DNA from: Sequoia sempervirens
Lineage: Eukaryota > Streptophyta > Pinopsida > Cupressales > Cupressaceae
Assembly: GCA_007258455.2 (NCBI GenBank)
Contig: VDFB02000001.1
Coordinates: 12,008,754-12,072,753, forward strand
Length of the DNA: 64,000 nt
Reading direction: 5' to 3'
Shown here: positions 10,130 to 22,025 of the stretch, piece by piece
Numbering within the stretch: the stretch's first letter is position 1
Layout of the letters: the number at the start of each line of letters is the position of its first letter
Notes under the pieces: model-generated
The model's input: the letters and a program-made list of their open reading frames with translations, nothing else
The model's database searches: none
Told to the model about the DNA's origin: nothing
Made by a program: the position numbers and the translations under genes

Positions 10130-12729
10130 TATCAGTATTTCGGAACTTTTAAATACTTTAAACCAGATACCATATAAATCAGAAATCAGATCATAAAGAG
10201 CATTAGAAAACACCATAAATAAGACGAACACCAGGATTATGTGGAAAACCCTTTCAGGTAAAAAACCACAACAAAATATTGCATTTTATTTATCTCCAAA
10301 GGGCACCAACCCTGATTACACAAGTGAGCACCAACTCACTGGAAGCACCAACTTCGATTTCATTTAGTGAACATCAACTCACCGAGAGCACCGACCCTCC
10401 TTCGAAGCACCAACTTCAGTGGCTGAAGCACCAACTCCAGACTTCAAATACAAGGGTGCAAAACACTGTTTCAATCAATGCCACCGCACGAACTGTGAGG
10501 CTTTTCAAACACATACATGCTGCAACAATTCTTCAATCCAACACAGCTTTACACTCTCATAACTGAGCTCAAATACAAACACCATGCACAACACTTCTGA
10601 TATGATTTGCAAAACAATTAACTGCACTTGGAAATTTCAAACAACTCTCTACTGCACTCTGTAGCTTGAATCACACCTTACACCATACTCAAAAGAAGTC
10701 TGTACAGCTAATGTGAAGCAAGAAATATCACCCCTCAGATTTGAGAGAGCATCGAACCTAGATCAAAACACCCCCAATACACACAGACAAACTACAACTT
10801 CAAACAGATTTGATGAGGATATGAAATCATATGTCTGGCCACGTCTTCGGTCAAAGGAGCAGTCTTTACTATTCACTTCTAAACACCACACTATATAAAT
10901 TTTAAACCATAAAAACCTTCATGTCATCAGACTGAATAATCACTCTTTGAAGCAGCTCCTACACACTTCCCTTATACACTTCTGATCATAAACCTCCTTA
11001 CAAAAGATCGATTCATCACAAATCTGAAGGCACTACACTCACCATACTTAGCGTAATTCCAAAACTTCAACCATCTTTTCAGCAATAGTATAATCTGCTA
11101 CTTAAATCGATATCACATCATATCAATTCATGCCTTCATGAATTTACCTTCACCGCTGGCTCAATACATTCCATTCACTGAACCAAATGACAGACCATAA
11201 AAAAAAACTCCAAGTCGTGATCACAGAAGAAGATTATAAATGTTCCCAAAAGAAGCCGTCTCACCAAAATTACTGAAGCCGCCAGTAATAATAGCAAACC
11301 GTTACACAGAAAATAATAAAGGTATTCACATAATTTGGAAACCACGTCAGAGGGAATCGTCCCAAAAATTTCTTCATCAAAGTCGTTCATCCTACTTTAA
11401 AAAAAAATTGTTGACATATCAAACAAATCATTGCACTGAAAAGTCATCTTCTGAAAATTAAATGTAGCTGCCTGAATACAATCTGAAAACTGTCAGAAGA
11501 AGACGCCACCTCAAGGAAATATATGCCAGAAATAAAGGTGAGGCGTTTCAATCTAATGAAGAAAACTAAAACTTTAGAATAAGTGCTGTTTCACAATGAA
11601 GCAAATAATGATGGAATATTATGAAGCCTGCATCGTAACCTCCAAAGACCACACCTAGGCATGAATTAAATCACCACTCAACCAAACAGGGATTGTCATT
11701 AATAATCATGAATTTTACTGTCTGCATTTTTCACCATATGCCAGACATAACACCAGACAACCAACAAATGAGATTTTTAGAGTCTTTTTCAGTGCCTGAC
11801 ACCTCACAGCACTGCATATGTTGAAACCCTTACTCTTCCAATAAAATTAATAGACTTTTAATGATCTCAATCTTCACAAAGGCGTTATGCTATTCAATGA
11901 TATAATTTTTAATCCACTCGACTTCATAAGAATCATGCCAAAAATAGAAGCATGCTGAAAGAAGTAGCCCAATAAAATATATGAAGCTGATGCTGCACCA
12001 AGACCTGATAAGTGAAAGCCATGTGTAATTCGAATTTAAAGAAAGAGGTCTTTAACTCATTCTACGCACTTGGTCAAGACCACAAAGGCGTATTTTTAGA
12101 CTCCACCAATACGCACAAGCCGTCTCCTCATAAGCAGATCAGAAATTATTATCATTTTGGAATATTTCTGTAGCCGTTAGGAATAGATTTCTGAAAGCAT
12201 AGATATATGCGGCCACAAAAAGAAAGAAACGAGCCACCCAAAAACTCGTCCTGAAGCCATTTCAAGCATATTATTAGGCTCTACTAAAAGCATCTCCAAA
12301 ACTTAACAAGCCGCCCTTTAATGATATGAAGAACAAATGTTGAAAAAGCAGACGCCACCAAATATACTATCCTGCTGCAAAATTAAGAGTCTTTTGAAAA
12401 TTCAAAGGATGACATGGCACTCCAGCATCATACCAGCTATTAGAAATTTAAAACGCCACCTCATGCATACTACAAGGCAAAATCTGAAGCCACCTATCAT
12501 AAAGAAGAAATCAAACCTCATAGAAAGATTAGACTTTTCAAAGCTGACACAATGCTGATATGGCATAAGATGCTGACACAACAGACAACCAGACAGCTGA
12601 TGCAGACAAATAGGCAGCTCAAACATACATCCAACCAGCTCAAGCACACAACTAGGTAGCTGAAGCAGGTCAAACAAGTAGGTAAGCACCTCAAGAAAAC
12701 ATCAAACTGAAATACTGTACCTTAGCATC
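10130..12729 (-). mobile_element. LTR-like insertion inside Copia RT/RNase H, probably a solo LTR
   Basis: The 2.6-kb insert is bracketed by a perfect AATGA duplication (10125-10129 and 12730-12734), and removing it rejoins Copia coding sequence in frame. It encodes nothing recognisable. On the minus strand it shows the layout of a long Copia-type LTR. A TATATAG box lies near 10893-10900, an AATAAA near 10283-10289, and then a stretch resembling U5 (GGTTTTTTACCTGAAAGGG, CCACATAATCCTGGTG). The ends are not a clean TG...CA, so the exact boundary may be off by a few bases. Confidence 0.6.
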
Positions 12730-12771
12730 AATGACAAAATATTTCAACACTTATTGCCTTAACACCTTTCA
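12730..12771 (-). pseudogene. Short Copia RT remnant between the two nested elements
   Basis: On the minus strand this continues the reverse transcriptase frame broken at 16659: after VLDRF it reads SMKGVKAISVEIFCH. This shows that the hAT and the LTR-like element are separate insertions about 40 bp apart in the same Copia. Joining across both, the frame goes from the end of the RT core straight to HFIRS of RNase H. Roughly 200 or more residues normally found between them are absent, so an internal deletion preceded the LTR-like insertion. Confidence 0.65.
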
Positions 12772-13199
12772 TGCTAAACCAAGGTTCTCGGGAGACACGT
12801 CTCCCTCCCTCCGAGATGCGTCTCAGAGACGGAGACACGTCTCCGAGACCGCACCAGTACCTAGAGACGCCATTTTGAGTTTGGAAACTTTTATGAAGTC
12901 TCCCACGTCTCTGCATCCAAAAAATCTCGTCTCCCGCGAAGTCTCCGAAGTCTCCTGTCAAGTCCCACGCGTTTTAAAGGTAAAAGTATGTTAAAAATTA
13001 CATCAAACACAGATTTTAAAAGTGCGAGCCGTCATTTGGCACGCGACTGAGGAGATTGTAGACACCGACGACAGAGAAAAGTGAAGAATCGAACTCTGAA
13101 GAATAAACACTAAGTGTTTTTTTCATTTTCATTTTTGAATCTTTGAACTTTCTTTGTATTCAGTATTCACCATTCCGTCTATTCGCCATTCGGTATTTT

Positions 13200-13625
13200 C
13201 ATTTATTTGTTGTATTTAGAATCACCAGTAATCTCCGCAAGGGCATTGCCCCTGTTTATGCCATGATTTTAAACAGGGGCAATGCCCTTGTGGAGATTAT
13301 TGGTGATCAATATAAGTTATCGATCACCAGTGATTCTTAAGTTCTTTTGATATTTTTATTGGTTTTTTCTTTTTCTTTTTATTAATACAGTCATCTCCTT
13401 GAATTTGCAATAGGTTACTTGGCACCAAAAAATAGAGAAAAAATTTAATGCCTTTGAGGCTACAGGGCAGTCATCATGCATGCCATTTTATTCACCAGTA
13501 ATCTCCACAAGGGCGTTGCCCCTATTTAAAATCGTGGCATATAGGCACAATTTTAAATAGGGGCAATGCCCTTGTGGAGATTACTGGTGATATTGATTCT
13601 AAATAAAACAAATAACAATCTGAAA
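13200..13625. repeat. Paired long hairpins (palindrome of palindromes)
   Basis: Hairpin 1 has arms 13221-13258 and 13270-13307; hairpin 2 has arms 13492-13531 and 13551-13590. Each stem is about 38-41 bp and carries the block ATCTCCRCAAGGGC. The two hairpins are inverted copies of one another, and the outer flanks (TTTAGAATCACCAG and its complement near 13583-13605) also pair. It may be a foldback MITE inserted into the hAT, or a structural part of the hAT itself. Confidence 0.65.
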
Positions 13626-14089
13626 AATAATAAAATTAAAATTTTTAAAATAGGCTCATGGCTTGCACTGTAATAATGACTGAGTCATGGACTCAAGTCT
13701 CATGAGTATGTTGCCTAGAGATTATTGGTCTGTGGATGTGATTTGATCATTTGTCTCTTACACAAAATGTCAAAAACTAAAAGCATGTACCATTTTAATT
13801 TTTAAATTTTTATGGCCTTCCTGATTTTGGATTCATTTTGAGTGTGCTACTGCTCATGCTGTGTGCATTGTGCAATCTGAATCATGATTCATTTAAATAA
13901 TTTCCTCAAAGACATGTCTTTTTCTGTTTCTTTTTTTATTTTTCATAACTTTAGCTACAAGCTACAACCATTTCAATTTTTTATTTTTTTTCTGTTTCCT
14001 TTTTGATAACTTTAGCTACAGTCATTTGATTTCTAAGCATAATGTCTTTTTGTTTTTTTTTGTGTAGAATTTGAATCATTGAATCAAGA

Positions 14090-16208
14090 ATGTCAAGTGG
14101 GGGAAACAAACAAGGCTTGTATCGGTTGTGAAAGTATGTTGATTATGTTAAGGGACCAAAGGGTTCAGGTGGAACATCCACGATCTCATGCAAATTATGC
14201 CCAATGTCATGGCAAGGTACTTACACGAGGGTGAGGGCTCATTTTCTTCACATACCTGGAAAAGGTGTTGATCCTTGTATAAATGAGGTGGATCGATATG
14301 AGGCTGTGAGGGATGAAGAAAGGGCTAATGGTAAAGTTTCTAATATGAGCTCTCACGCTTCAACAAACACTACGGCAAATCAAAATCAGAATATCAATAG
14401 AGAGGCAGAGGTGGATGTGTCTTCAAGAGATGTAGCAGCAGAAAGTTCTCACAAGAGGCCACACATTGGTAGCTCAAACCCCATTGGCAGATTATTTGAT
14501 GTGCAAGGTCGAGAAGCGGTTGATGCAGCAATTGCACTCTTCTTTTATGCCAATGGAATACCATTTAATGTTGCTCGATCACCTTTCTATACAGAGATGG
14601 TCCAAGCAATCAACAATGCACCAGTTGGATATAGACCACCTATGTATGAAAAGCTTTGCACTACTCTAATTGATAAAGAAAAAATTTGATTAGAGCAACA
14701 AACTGCACCATTGAAAAGAGTGTGGGTTTTAGAAGGATGCAGCATTGTGATGGATGGGTGGACGGATACTAGAAACCATCCACTACTTAATATCATGGTA
14801 ACATGCAACAAAGGGCCTTATTTTTTGAAGGCATTGGATTGTTCGGGGCATGAAAAAAATGCAGAGTATCTTTATAACCAGCTATGTGACAGCATTGAGT
14901 AGGTAGAGGCATCACATGTAGTCCAAATTGTTACAGATGCTGCCCCTGTTTGTAAAGCAACAGGCATGTTGGTGCAAAAGAAATACAAGCATATATTTTG
15001 GACACCATGTTGTGTGCATTCGTTGAATAATGCACTCAAAGATATTGGCAAGTTTGAGTGGGTTTCAGCTCTCATAGAAAAGGGCAGAAAAATTCAAATG
15101 TTTATATGCAACCATCACCAAACACAAGCTATTTATCGAAAATTTGCCAAGGTGGAGCTTCTCAAACCAGCTGATACAAGGTTTGCTTCTTATTTTATTC
15201 TTCTTCACCGTCTTTGTGAAGTGAAAGGTGCTTTGTGTTCCACGGTTGTTAGTGATGCATGGGCAGCTTGGAGGCAATCTACATCAAATGATGCAGTTGA
15301 GGTGAGAGGTATGATCCTTGATGACCGTTTTTGGGCTGATGTTAAATTTGTTGTGGACTTTATTCAGCCCATATTTGAGGTGATCAAATTTGCAGATTCA
15401 GACAAGCCATGTTTGGGGGAAATTTATGAAGAAATAGATTCCATGTGCGAAAGAATTAAGCAAATAACAGATGCAAAAGATCCTTCACTATATCCTTTGA
15501 TAGAAGATAAGTTACATGGAAGATGGAACAAACTTAACACACCTCTTCATTGTGCTGCCTATGCCTTAAATCCTAAATGGCATAATATACAAGAGACCAA
15601 TAAGAGGGCTCCATATGAGGATAGAGAGGTAATGAAGGGGTTTTGGGCTGCAATAAAAAAGATATATGGCCGAGGTGAGGAAGCATCAATTATAAGGAGT
15701 CAATGGAATAAGTTTTCACGTGGGCATGGTGACTTTTCTTCCGTGGAAGCTTTATATGATATGCGAGCAAAGAAAGACCCTATAGAGTGGTGGTGGAACC
15801 ATGAAGGTGAAACACCTGAATTGCAATCATTTGCAAGAAGATTACTCTCACAAGTAGCTAGCTCTTCATCTTGTGAGAGAAATTGGAGTACTTATGGTTT
15901 TATTCATTCACTAAAGAGGAACCGATTGGGGTCAAAGAAAGCAGAGAACCTGGTGTACATTCATAGCTCACTTCGCCTTCTCTCTCGTGTAGATCCTGCA
16001 TACAATGAGGGGTACTTCAACAAAATGGGACCAAATTTCACCTGATGAAGATGTTGTAGACATAGTGGATGAAGTGGTTGAACCAAATGGCCTTATTGAT
16101 TTACCCCGAGTTCTACTACCAACAGAGGAACCTGAGTTAGAGAGTGATGAGTATTTGGAGAGCATCATAGCTGAGGACCTTGACATGGATGATAGTGATG
16201 TGGTGTAG
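14090..16208 (+). pseudogene. hAT transposase (BED finger, DUF659-like, hATC), broken
   Basis: From the ATG at 14090 one frame runs with stops at 14129-14131 (TGA where a Trp codon is likely), 14687-14689 (TGA) and 14900-14902 (TAG). A likely 1-nt frameshift lies near 16000, after which the acidic tail continues in the next frame to 16208. Order of parts: BED-type zinc finger (C..C near 14189-14200, with a downstream H...H region), a variable Ser/Asn linker, then a DUF659-like segment with VMDGWTDTRNHPL at about 14747-14787. The catalytic core follows, with a CCVHSLNNALKDI motif near 15008. Last is the hATC dimerisation domain (PELQSFARRLLSQVASSSSC at about 15815-15874, then ERNWSTY). About 700 residues would be the usual length, and almost all of it is present. 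It is not expected to be active. Confidence 0.85.
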
Positions 16209-16658
16209 ATGATATGAGATTCAGATATCAGATAGATTTCTGATTTTTGTTTTTTGTTTGCATATCAGCCAATCGAACTATCAATATTTTTGAATTTCAA
16301 TATGTAATCGAATATGTAATGTCAAATGTGAACTTAGAAGTTGGAACTATGATTATGAAATTTGAAGTATGAACTCTTTGACTCTTTGACACAATGTGAC
16401 AATGGCATTTGGATTTGAATTTTCAATTTTGTGTATTTAAAGTTATGTTCATTCTTAAACTTTACTACTGCTATTGTTTTGAAAGTTCAATGTCATTATA
16501 TTTTCAGATTTTCTATATATTATTTATTTTTATATTAAAAAAAAAATGGCGTCTCCAAGTACCCCCGTCTCCTATTTTCAAAAAAATGCCGTACCGGTAC
16601 CAGTACCAGTCTCCCGTACCAGTACCAGTACTAGTCTCGCAGCAACTATGTGCTAAAC

Positions 16659-17411
16659 CTGTCCAAAACCTTCTCAATATACTTTTCTCGTACCAGTTTT
16701 TGTTTTTCTATCTCTAATAATTTTCATTCCAAAGATTTGCTTTGCAGCACCCAAATCCTTCATTGAAAATTATTAAGCTAGTTGTAGTTTTAGTTGGCTA
16801 GCTATAGCCATGCTAGTTCCTGTCGCTAGCATATCATCAACATACAATAACAACAAAAAATCAGCATTCTCCAAAGTCTTATAATACACACAATGGCCAA
16901 ATTCACATCTAGTAAAATTTTGCTCACAAATGAATTAAATTTTGAATACCATTGCCTTGGAGCTTGTTTCAAACCATACAGACTTCAATTAAGTTTGCAA
17001 ACCAAATCCTCTTTACCTTCTTTTTCAAAGCCTTTAGGTTGCTTCATGTACAATTCTTCTTCCAAGTCACCATGTAGAAAGACTGTTATGATATAAAGCT
17101 GCTCCAATTCAAGATCATAAACAACTGCTAAACCCAACATTGCTTTAATAGAGATCATTTTCACAACTGGTGATCAATGTCCTTTTGCTGATCATAACCT
17201 TTGACCACCAATCGGCCCTATATCTTTTCTTCCCACCTTCTTCTTCCTTCAACCTATATATCCATTTATTCAATGCTTTCCTGTTAGGTGGAAGAGGCAT
17301 TATATCTCATATGTGATTTGCCATCAAAGAGCCTATCTCATCTCTCATAACCTCCATCCATTGTTTGTTGTTTTTATCTTCATCTGCTTCTTCAAACATA
17401 GTAGGTTTAGC
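16659..17411 (-). pseudogene. Copia reverse transcriptase remnant
   Basis: On the minus strand the RT motifs appear in order. FLHGDLEEELYMKQPKGF lies near 17035-17090, SLYGLKQAPRQWYSKFN near 16938-16990, YVDD exactly at 16833-16844, and an REKYIEKVLDRF segment ends at the hAT insertion. Several in-frame stops and a disrupted stretch follow YVDD. The catalytic Asp pair itself is retained at sequence level. Confidence 0.8.
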
Positions 17412-19775
17412 TTAATTGGACAGCAACAAATGTTGAATGAAATCATTATATTTTGTTGGAGGCATGTGCTCCCTGGTGAACCTTTGAATTTGATGAATCA
17501 ATTCTTGTGGAGTAACCTCCTCATGACTACTAGTGGGATGATTTTGCTCTTCATTATCATGAAGATTTGGGGGCTGAAGGTGTGGTTGTATTTGTGGATG
17601 AATTTGCACATGCTGTTGATTTACAGTCTCCTTTTGTTTGAACACATCACTCCTGTTCATAATGTCATCTATTGGAACATACTCCTTGGTTGATATACCT
17701 TGTTTTTGTATATTTGCCATTACTTTTTTTATTGAAGATCACATCTCTACTTCGTGTGACTTGCTTGGTAATTGGTTCTCACAATCTGTAACCATATTCT
17801 TCATCTCCATATTCAACAAAGATACGCCTTTTAGATTTCACATCAAGCTTTATTCTTTTTTCTTATGGGATGTGAACAAAAGCTTCACACCCAAACACTC
17901 GTAGATGATCATAAGAAATCTTCTTGCCCAACCACTTCTCTTCTGGAACTCCAAAATCTAAACGAGAGGATGGTCTTCTATTAATCAGGTACATTGCTGT
18001 ATTTATAGCCTAAGCCCAAAATTGTTTTCCTAATCCAACATTTGAGAGCATACTACATGCTATTTCCAAAATGGTTCTATTTTGATCTTTCTGCTGCACT
18101 TTTCTCTTATGGTGTAAGAGGAACTATCTTAATTCTCTTAATGCCATTCTCTGTGCAATATTCATCAATTTTTTTTTAACAATACTCAGCTCCATCATCA
18201 GTTTTTAAGCACTTACTATTACATATAAACCAACCCTTCCTAATGCAATTGTCTAAAAGAGTAACAAAATAATTTGACTTATCAATAGGTGGCACCTGAG
18301 AGGAGCCAAAGGCATCCAAATGCACTAATTCCATTGGTCGTGACTTCTTCTCATGTTCCTTGGTAGAGAATCTTGTCTTCTTCCACATCCCATATATGCA
18401 ATGCTCGCATAACTCCAAATTTGCGGATTTCAAATCTGGAAGTTGATTCTTCTTGTGCAAGATCTCAAGGCCTTTCTTGCTCATGTGACTGAGCTTTTTA
18501 TGTCAAAGCTGTGTTTCACTATCTGCAACTGCTATGGCAGCTCTCACTTCTGTTTGACCTTCTAGTTTCCTCTAGCAATCACCAAAACCCTTGTCACCTT
18601 TCACGCATTTGACTCAAAAGTAATACTACATCCTTGAGCATCCAATTGCCCAAATGAAATCAATTTTCTTTTGAGTTGAGGGACATATCTAACATGCTTC
18701 AATGGCCACCTCTAAGCATTTTTCAATTTTAATAAAACATCTCCCTTGGGAATGATATCATAAGGCTCATTATCATTGAGATAAACTTTGTAAAAGTTTT
18801 CGGCTTGATAATTTTCAAAATACTACTTGCATGATGTAGCATGAAATGATGCTTTTGAGTCAAGCACCCAAACATCTGCAGTGGCTTCTCCAATAGACAA
18901 AAGAAGAGCACTTGCATGTTCTAAATAAACTACATTTGCCTCATTTTCTTTTGACTGATTTTTGGCCTTTTTGAATGACCAACAGTTTCTCTTCATGTGG
19001 CCTTCTTTACCACAATACCAACAATTGATATTTTTGCCTCTAGATTTTGATCTTTTGCTGGACTTTGATCTTCTTCTATGATTATTCTTCCCTCGTTCTT
19101 GTGGTCTTCCTTGTCAAAGTGTCTCCCAATGAGGTACCTTGATTTTTCCTTCTTATGTCTTCATTGAGAAGAATCCCAACAACATCATTGAATTTTAATA
19201 CACTTTCTTTCTTACCAGATATTGAGTTGCTAACAACCATAACAACTCCTTCCCAACTATCAAGTAAAGAACACAAGAAGAAAATAGTTTTGATCTCATC
19301 ATCTAAACTGAAGCTTATTGAAATTTTTAATTAATTGGCGAATTGAAGTGTTGGATAATGGATTCATTTAAATGATTTGAGACATTACTGCCTTCCTTCA
19401 TTTTCTAATTATACAATTTTTTCATTAGAAATACCTTGTTACATGCAAGACCATCTCATACGTTTTTGATAAACGATCCCATAATCCTTTCGCTGTTTTG
19501 TCTGTAGCAACATTAAACAAGACATTGTTGGATAACGAGAGAATAATTGTAGCCACCACCTTTTGATCTAGTTTTTCCAAATCTTCATCTGACATTCAAG
19601 CTAGTTTTTTCAATTTTCTTTCCAGCATGATCGAATGATCTCTTTAGATTAACAGAGCTTCTAATTGCAACTTCCACATTCCAAAGTTTTGACCTGAGAA
19701 TTTTTCAATTCTCTATTTAAATTTTATTTGCCTCCATTTCCTCTTGTTTGAAGTGGTTTTCTCAAAATCTCTTCA
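17412..19775 (-). pseudogene. Copia gag, protease and integrase remnants
   Basis: Reading the minus strand from the PBS side: gag C-terminus near 19082-19276 (SWEGVVMVVSNSI..., KFNDVVGILLNEDIRRK). Then a complete CCHC zinc knuckle CX2CX4HX4C at about 18983-19028 (CWYCGKEGHMKRNC). Next comes the protease site near 18835-18876, where the usual DSGAS reads DSKAS, a likely inactivating change. The GAG-pre-integrase and integrase core follow at 18176-18484 (LCEHCIYG, LVHLDAFG, TDDGAEYC in place of SDNGGEY). Last is a Gln/His-rich linker at 17412-17720 leading to RT. Multiple stops and frameshifts separate these pieces. Confidence 0.8.
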
Positions 19776-19777
19776 GT

Positions 19778-19789
19778 GCTCTGATATCA
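19778..19789 (-). other. Copia primer-binding site
   Basis: On the minus strand TGATATCAGAGC lies 2 nt downstream of the 5' LTR. It differs by one base from TGGTATCAGAGC, the complement of the plant initiator tRNA-Met 3' region used by most Copia elements. Confidence 0.75.
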
Positions 19790-19791
19790 AT

Positions 19792-20104
19792 TGTTAAGAA
19801 AAATAGGGCAGAACAGAGCACTATAAACCTGAAACAAGTTAAACTGAGACAAAACATCAAACACAGAGAATGAAATCTTGTGGTCCACCAATCAATTGGC
19901 TACATCCACGGGAAAAGCAGGTGTGTTTTTATTCCTATATGATAACAGAAACAATACATAAAGTTTTTGTAATGCATCTTTAATGTCTCTTCTTCAATTA
20001 TTTATAAAGAACCGGTCAATGAAGATGAAGGGACAGAGGGAAAAAGAAGAGACGCAAAGACAAAAGGAATGTGAAGATAAACAGTCAGACTTCACAACCA
20101 AACA
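19792..20104 (-). repeat. Copia 5' LTR
   Basis: 313 bp, matching 9591-9906 end to end. On the minus strand it starts TGTTTGGTTGTGAAG and ends CTTAACA, directly next to the primer-binding site. Confidence 0.85.
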
Positions 20105-21845
20105 TAACATTCATCAAACGAGTTTCCCAGCACTCAACATTTTGCAGAAGTTGTAGTTTTGGGTTTGATGTAGTACCATTTAGAAGATCCGAGTCAACCA
20201 AGATATCATATAAGTTCTTTAAATGAGACATTAAAATAGGTTAATCGGAATAGTAGGTTCTTGCATCTATAGTGCAATTTCATAGTTAGAAGCTATAGGT
20301 AATATATGGTTATAATCCTAGTTTTGGGATTGCTCACCAGGCCCATTTTGGGTTTGGAATTGACAACTTAAAAAACTGTATTTCAAGATAAATTGGGTTT
20401 TTCTGATTTCCAATTCATAAGAACAACAATTACATATGAATCCAAATTACAAATCCTCTCAAAATTCTGGAACAAGCTGCAAACTTCTAAATTTTAATGG
20501 ACTAGTTGCTGTGTCACACCTAGTAGATACCCAATTAGAGAATTTGATCACGAGTAAATGAATTTGAGAACATTTACGGATTAATCATTAAACATATTGC
20601 TGAATGTTTAAAACTTTAAAACAGCTGCTTCTAAACAACTGAATGCTTCAAGATGACTGTTTCATGTTTTAGACTTTAGGGTTCTTAATAGCTTTTTAAT
20701 TTTTAATTTTAAAATCAAGGTGGCCCTGAAACTCATTTAGTCTCGGACAAGTTCTACAAAAAACAGAAAAAATGCAGAAATGTAAAATGCTCTGCATGAT
20801 ACTGTCTAACTCATAACTTGATTGAGTCGAGGCAGCAAAAGTTGCTGCTGCTGGCTCAGCTTGAAACTTTGCACGTCTACCACAGATGTACATAGTCTTA
20901 AAATTATATTTTTAAGCATGGTACAATTTTCATAGCTAATGTCTCCATTACTATACTGATTATGCAATCTATTTGTGCTTTTTTCATATCCCATGGCAGG
21001 ATTCATACACGTAATGCAGTATCACAAGCATCTAAAAGTGTGTGTCATTTTTTTTTTCGGTTATGAAAAGTGCCAGTAGCTAACTTCAAGATTGTAATAA
21101 TGGAGGATTAACTATCCTACAAAAAATATTGGGAAATCACTGTCTCAGGGAATGGTTTTGGACAAATTGGAGAGAGGAAATGATGTAGGCCTTTGACACT
21201 GATTTAAATTGACATATGTTTACAGGTGCTGGTGCAGTTAGCAATCATTACTGTAGATCTCTTCCATGCAAATTATAGTGTAGGAAAGTCCTCTCCAACC
21301 TGATGTGTCACCATAAGTCTGCATTTACAGAAATAAGAAATTTTGATTATAAATACAATGCTCACCGGAAAGAATTGTAGACATTGAATCATGTTCCTAA
21401 TGGTAGTCAGGATTCAAAATCCGTTGGACACTGTAATGTATGAAACAATCATTCAATTATGTTGTCATGAATATCTTTAAACCTTCCAGTGTGCATGATA
21501 ATCAAACAATAGAACCATGATTATTTACTTTTGGATGGATGGGTGACTTAACACACTCAGAGACACACGTCATCTTAAATCACTAAACGGCCAACCATTA
21601 TGAGTAAATTGAATTTAAAGTTATATCAGAGTCAAACCTTCAGATGTAAAACACAACAATAGAGTTAACATGAGTGATGAGAGTCGAACAAATTAATAGT
21701 ACTACAACTACTTAATTGCTTCCATAATTCATGTCAAATAGTCAATGTGCATATGATGTAAAATTTTAAAAATAAAATGCCCAAAGGCTACAAGTTTGCA
21801 CTACAGATGTCAAAAACACAGTAATAGAAGGTGTGATGGCTGCCT
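20105..21845. other. Unassigned non-coding stretch
   Basis: No protein-like frame, terminal repeats or RNA gene could be supported. A minus-strand piece near 20740-20900 has coding-like composition and a pyrimidine-rich AG that could be a splice acceptor, but nothing identifies it. Confidence 0.4.
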
Positions 21846-22025
21846 CTAATTGACATCTGCCAACATTGCATCAAAATCAGACTCAGAGTCTGAGTCACTG
21901 CCACTATGAGTATGACAGGCTGGCTCATCTAATGGAACTCCAACCAATCCCTCCTGTGTCTCCTCATTTAAGGTTTGAAAGCAAGTTTTATGATTCATTT
22001 TAGGGTTGGGAGGGTGTAGGGTCCA
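21846..22025 (-). other. Possible terminal coding exon, unidentified
   Basis: On the minus strand a pyrimidine-rich tract ending TTCTTTCTAAG at about 22026-22036 could be a 3' splice site. It is followed by an open frame of about 60 codons that ends at a TAG (21846-21848). The C-terminus is acidic and Ser-rich (GSDSDSESDFDAMLADVN), which looks like a real protein tail. I could not find preceding exons, so it may be chance or a captured gene fragment. Confidence 0.2.

Larger units (their letters stand above)
12780..16650 (+). mobile_element. hAT-superfamily DNA transposon
   Basis: A 3871-bp element flanked by a perfect 8-bp duplication TGCTAAAC (12772-12779 and 16651-16658), the hallmark length for hAT. 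The ends are imperfect inverted repeats: CAAGGTTCTCGGGAGAC at the left and CATAGTTGCTGCGAGAC read inward from the right (11 of 17 matching). Both subterminal regions are crowded with GAGAC/GTCTC motifs (12790-12960 and 16550-16640), typical of transposase-binding clusters. It carries a damaged transposase at 14090-16208 and a double hairpin at 13200-13625. Confidence 0.85.
9591..20104 (-). mobile_element. Copia LTR retrotransposon, minus strand, with two nested insertions
   Basis: Two LTRs of about 315 bp lie at 9591-9906 (3' LTR) and 19792-20104 (5' LTR). Both begin TGTTAAG and end AACA on the plus strand. A primer-binding site follows the 5' LTR and a polypurine tract precedes the 3' LTR. 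Between them lie decayed gag, protease, integrase, reverse transcriptase and RNase H remnants in Copia order (integrase before RT). The LTRs differ by many substitutions and small indels, so the insertion is old. The flanking 5-mers (TAATG left, TAACA right) match only partly. The element was later entered by an LTR-like element (10130-12729) and by a hAT transposon (12780-16650). Confidence 0.85.

Noticed and set aside
17313..17693. Plus-strand frame of 126 codons
   Set aside because: Antisense shadow of the Copia integrase-RT linker on the minus strand.
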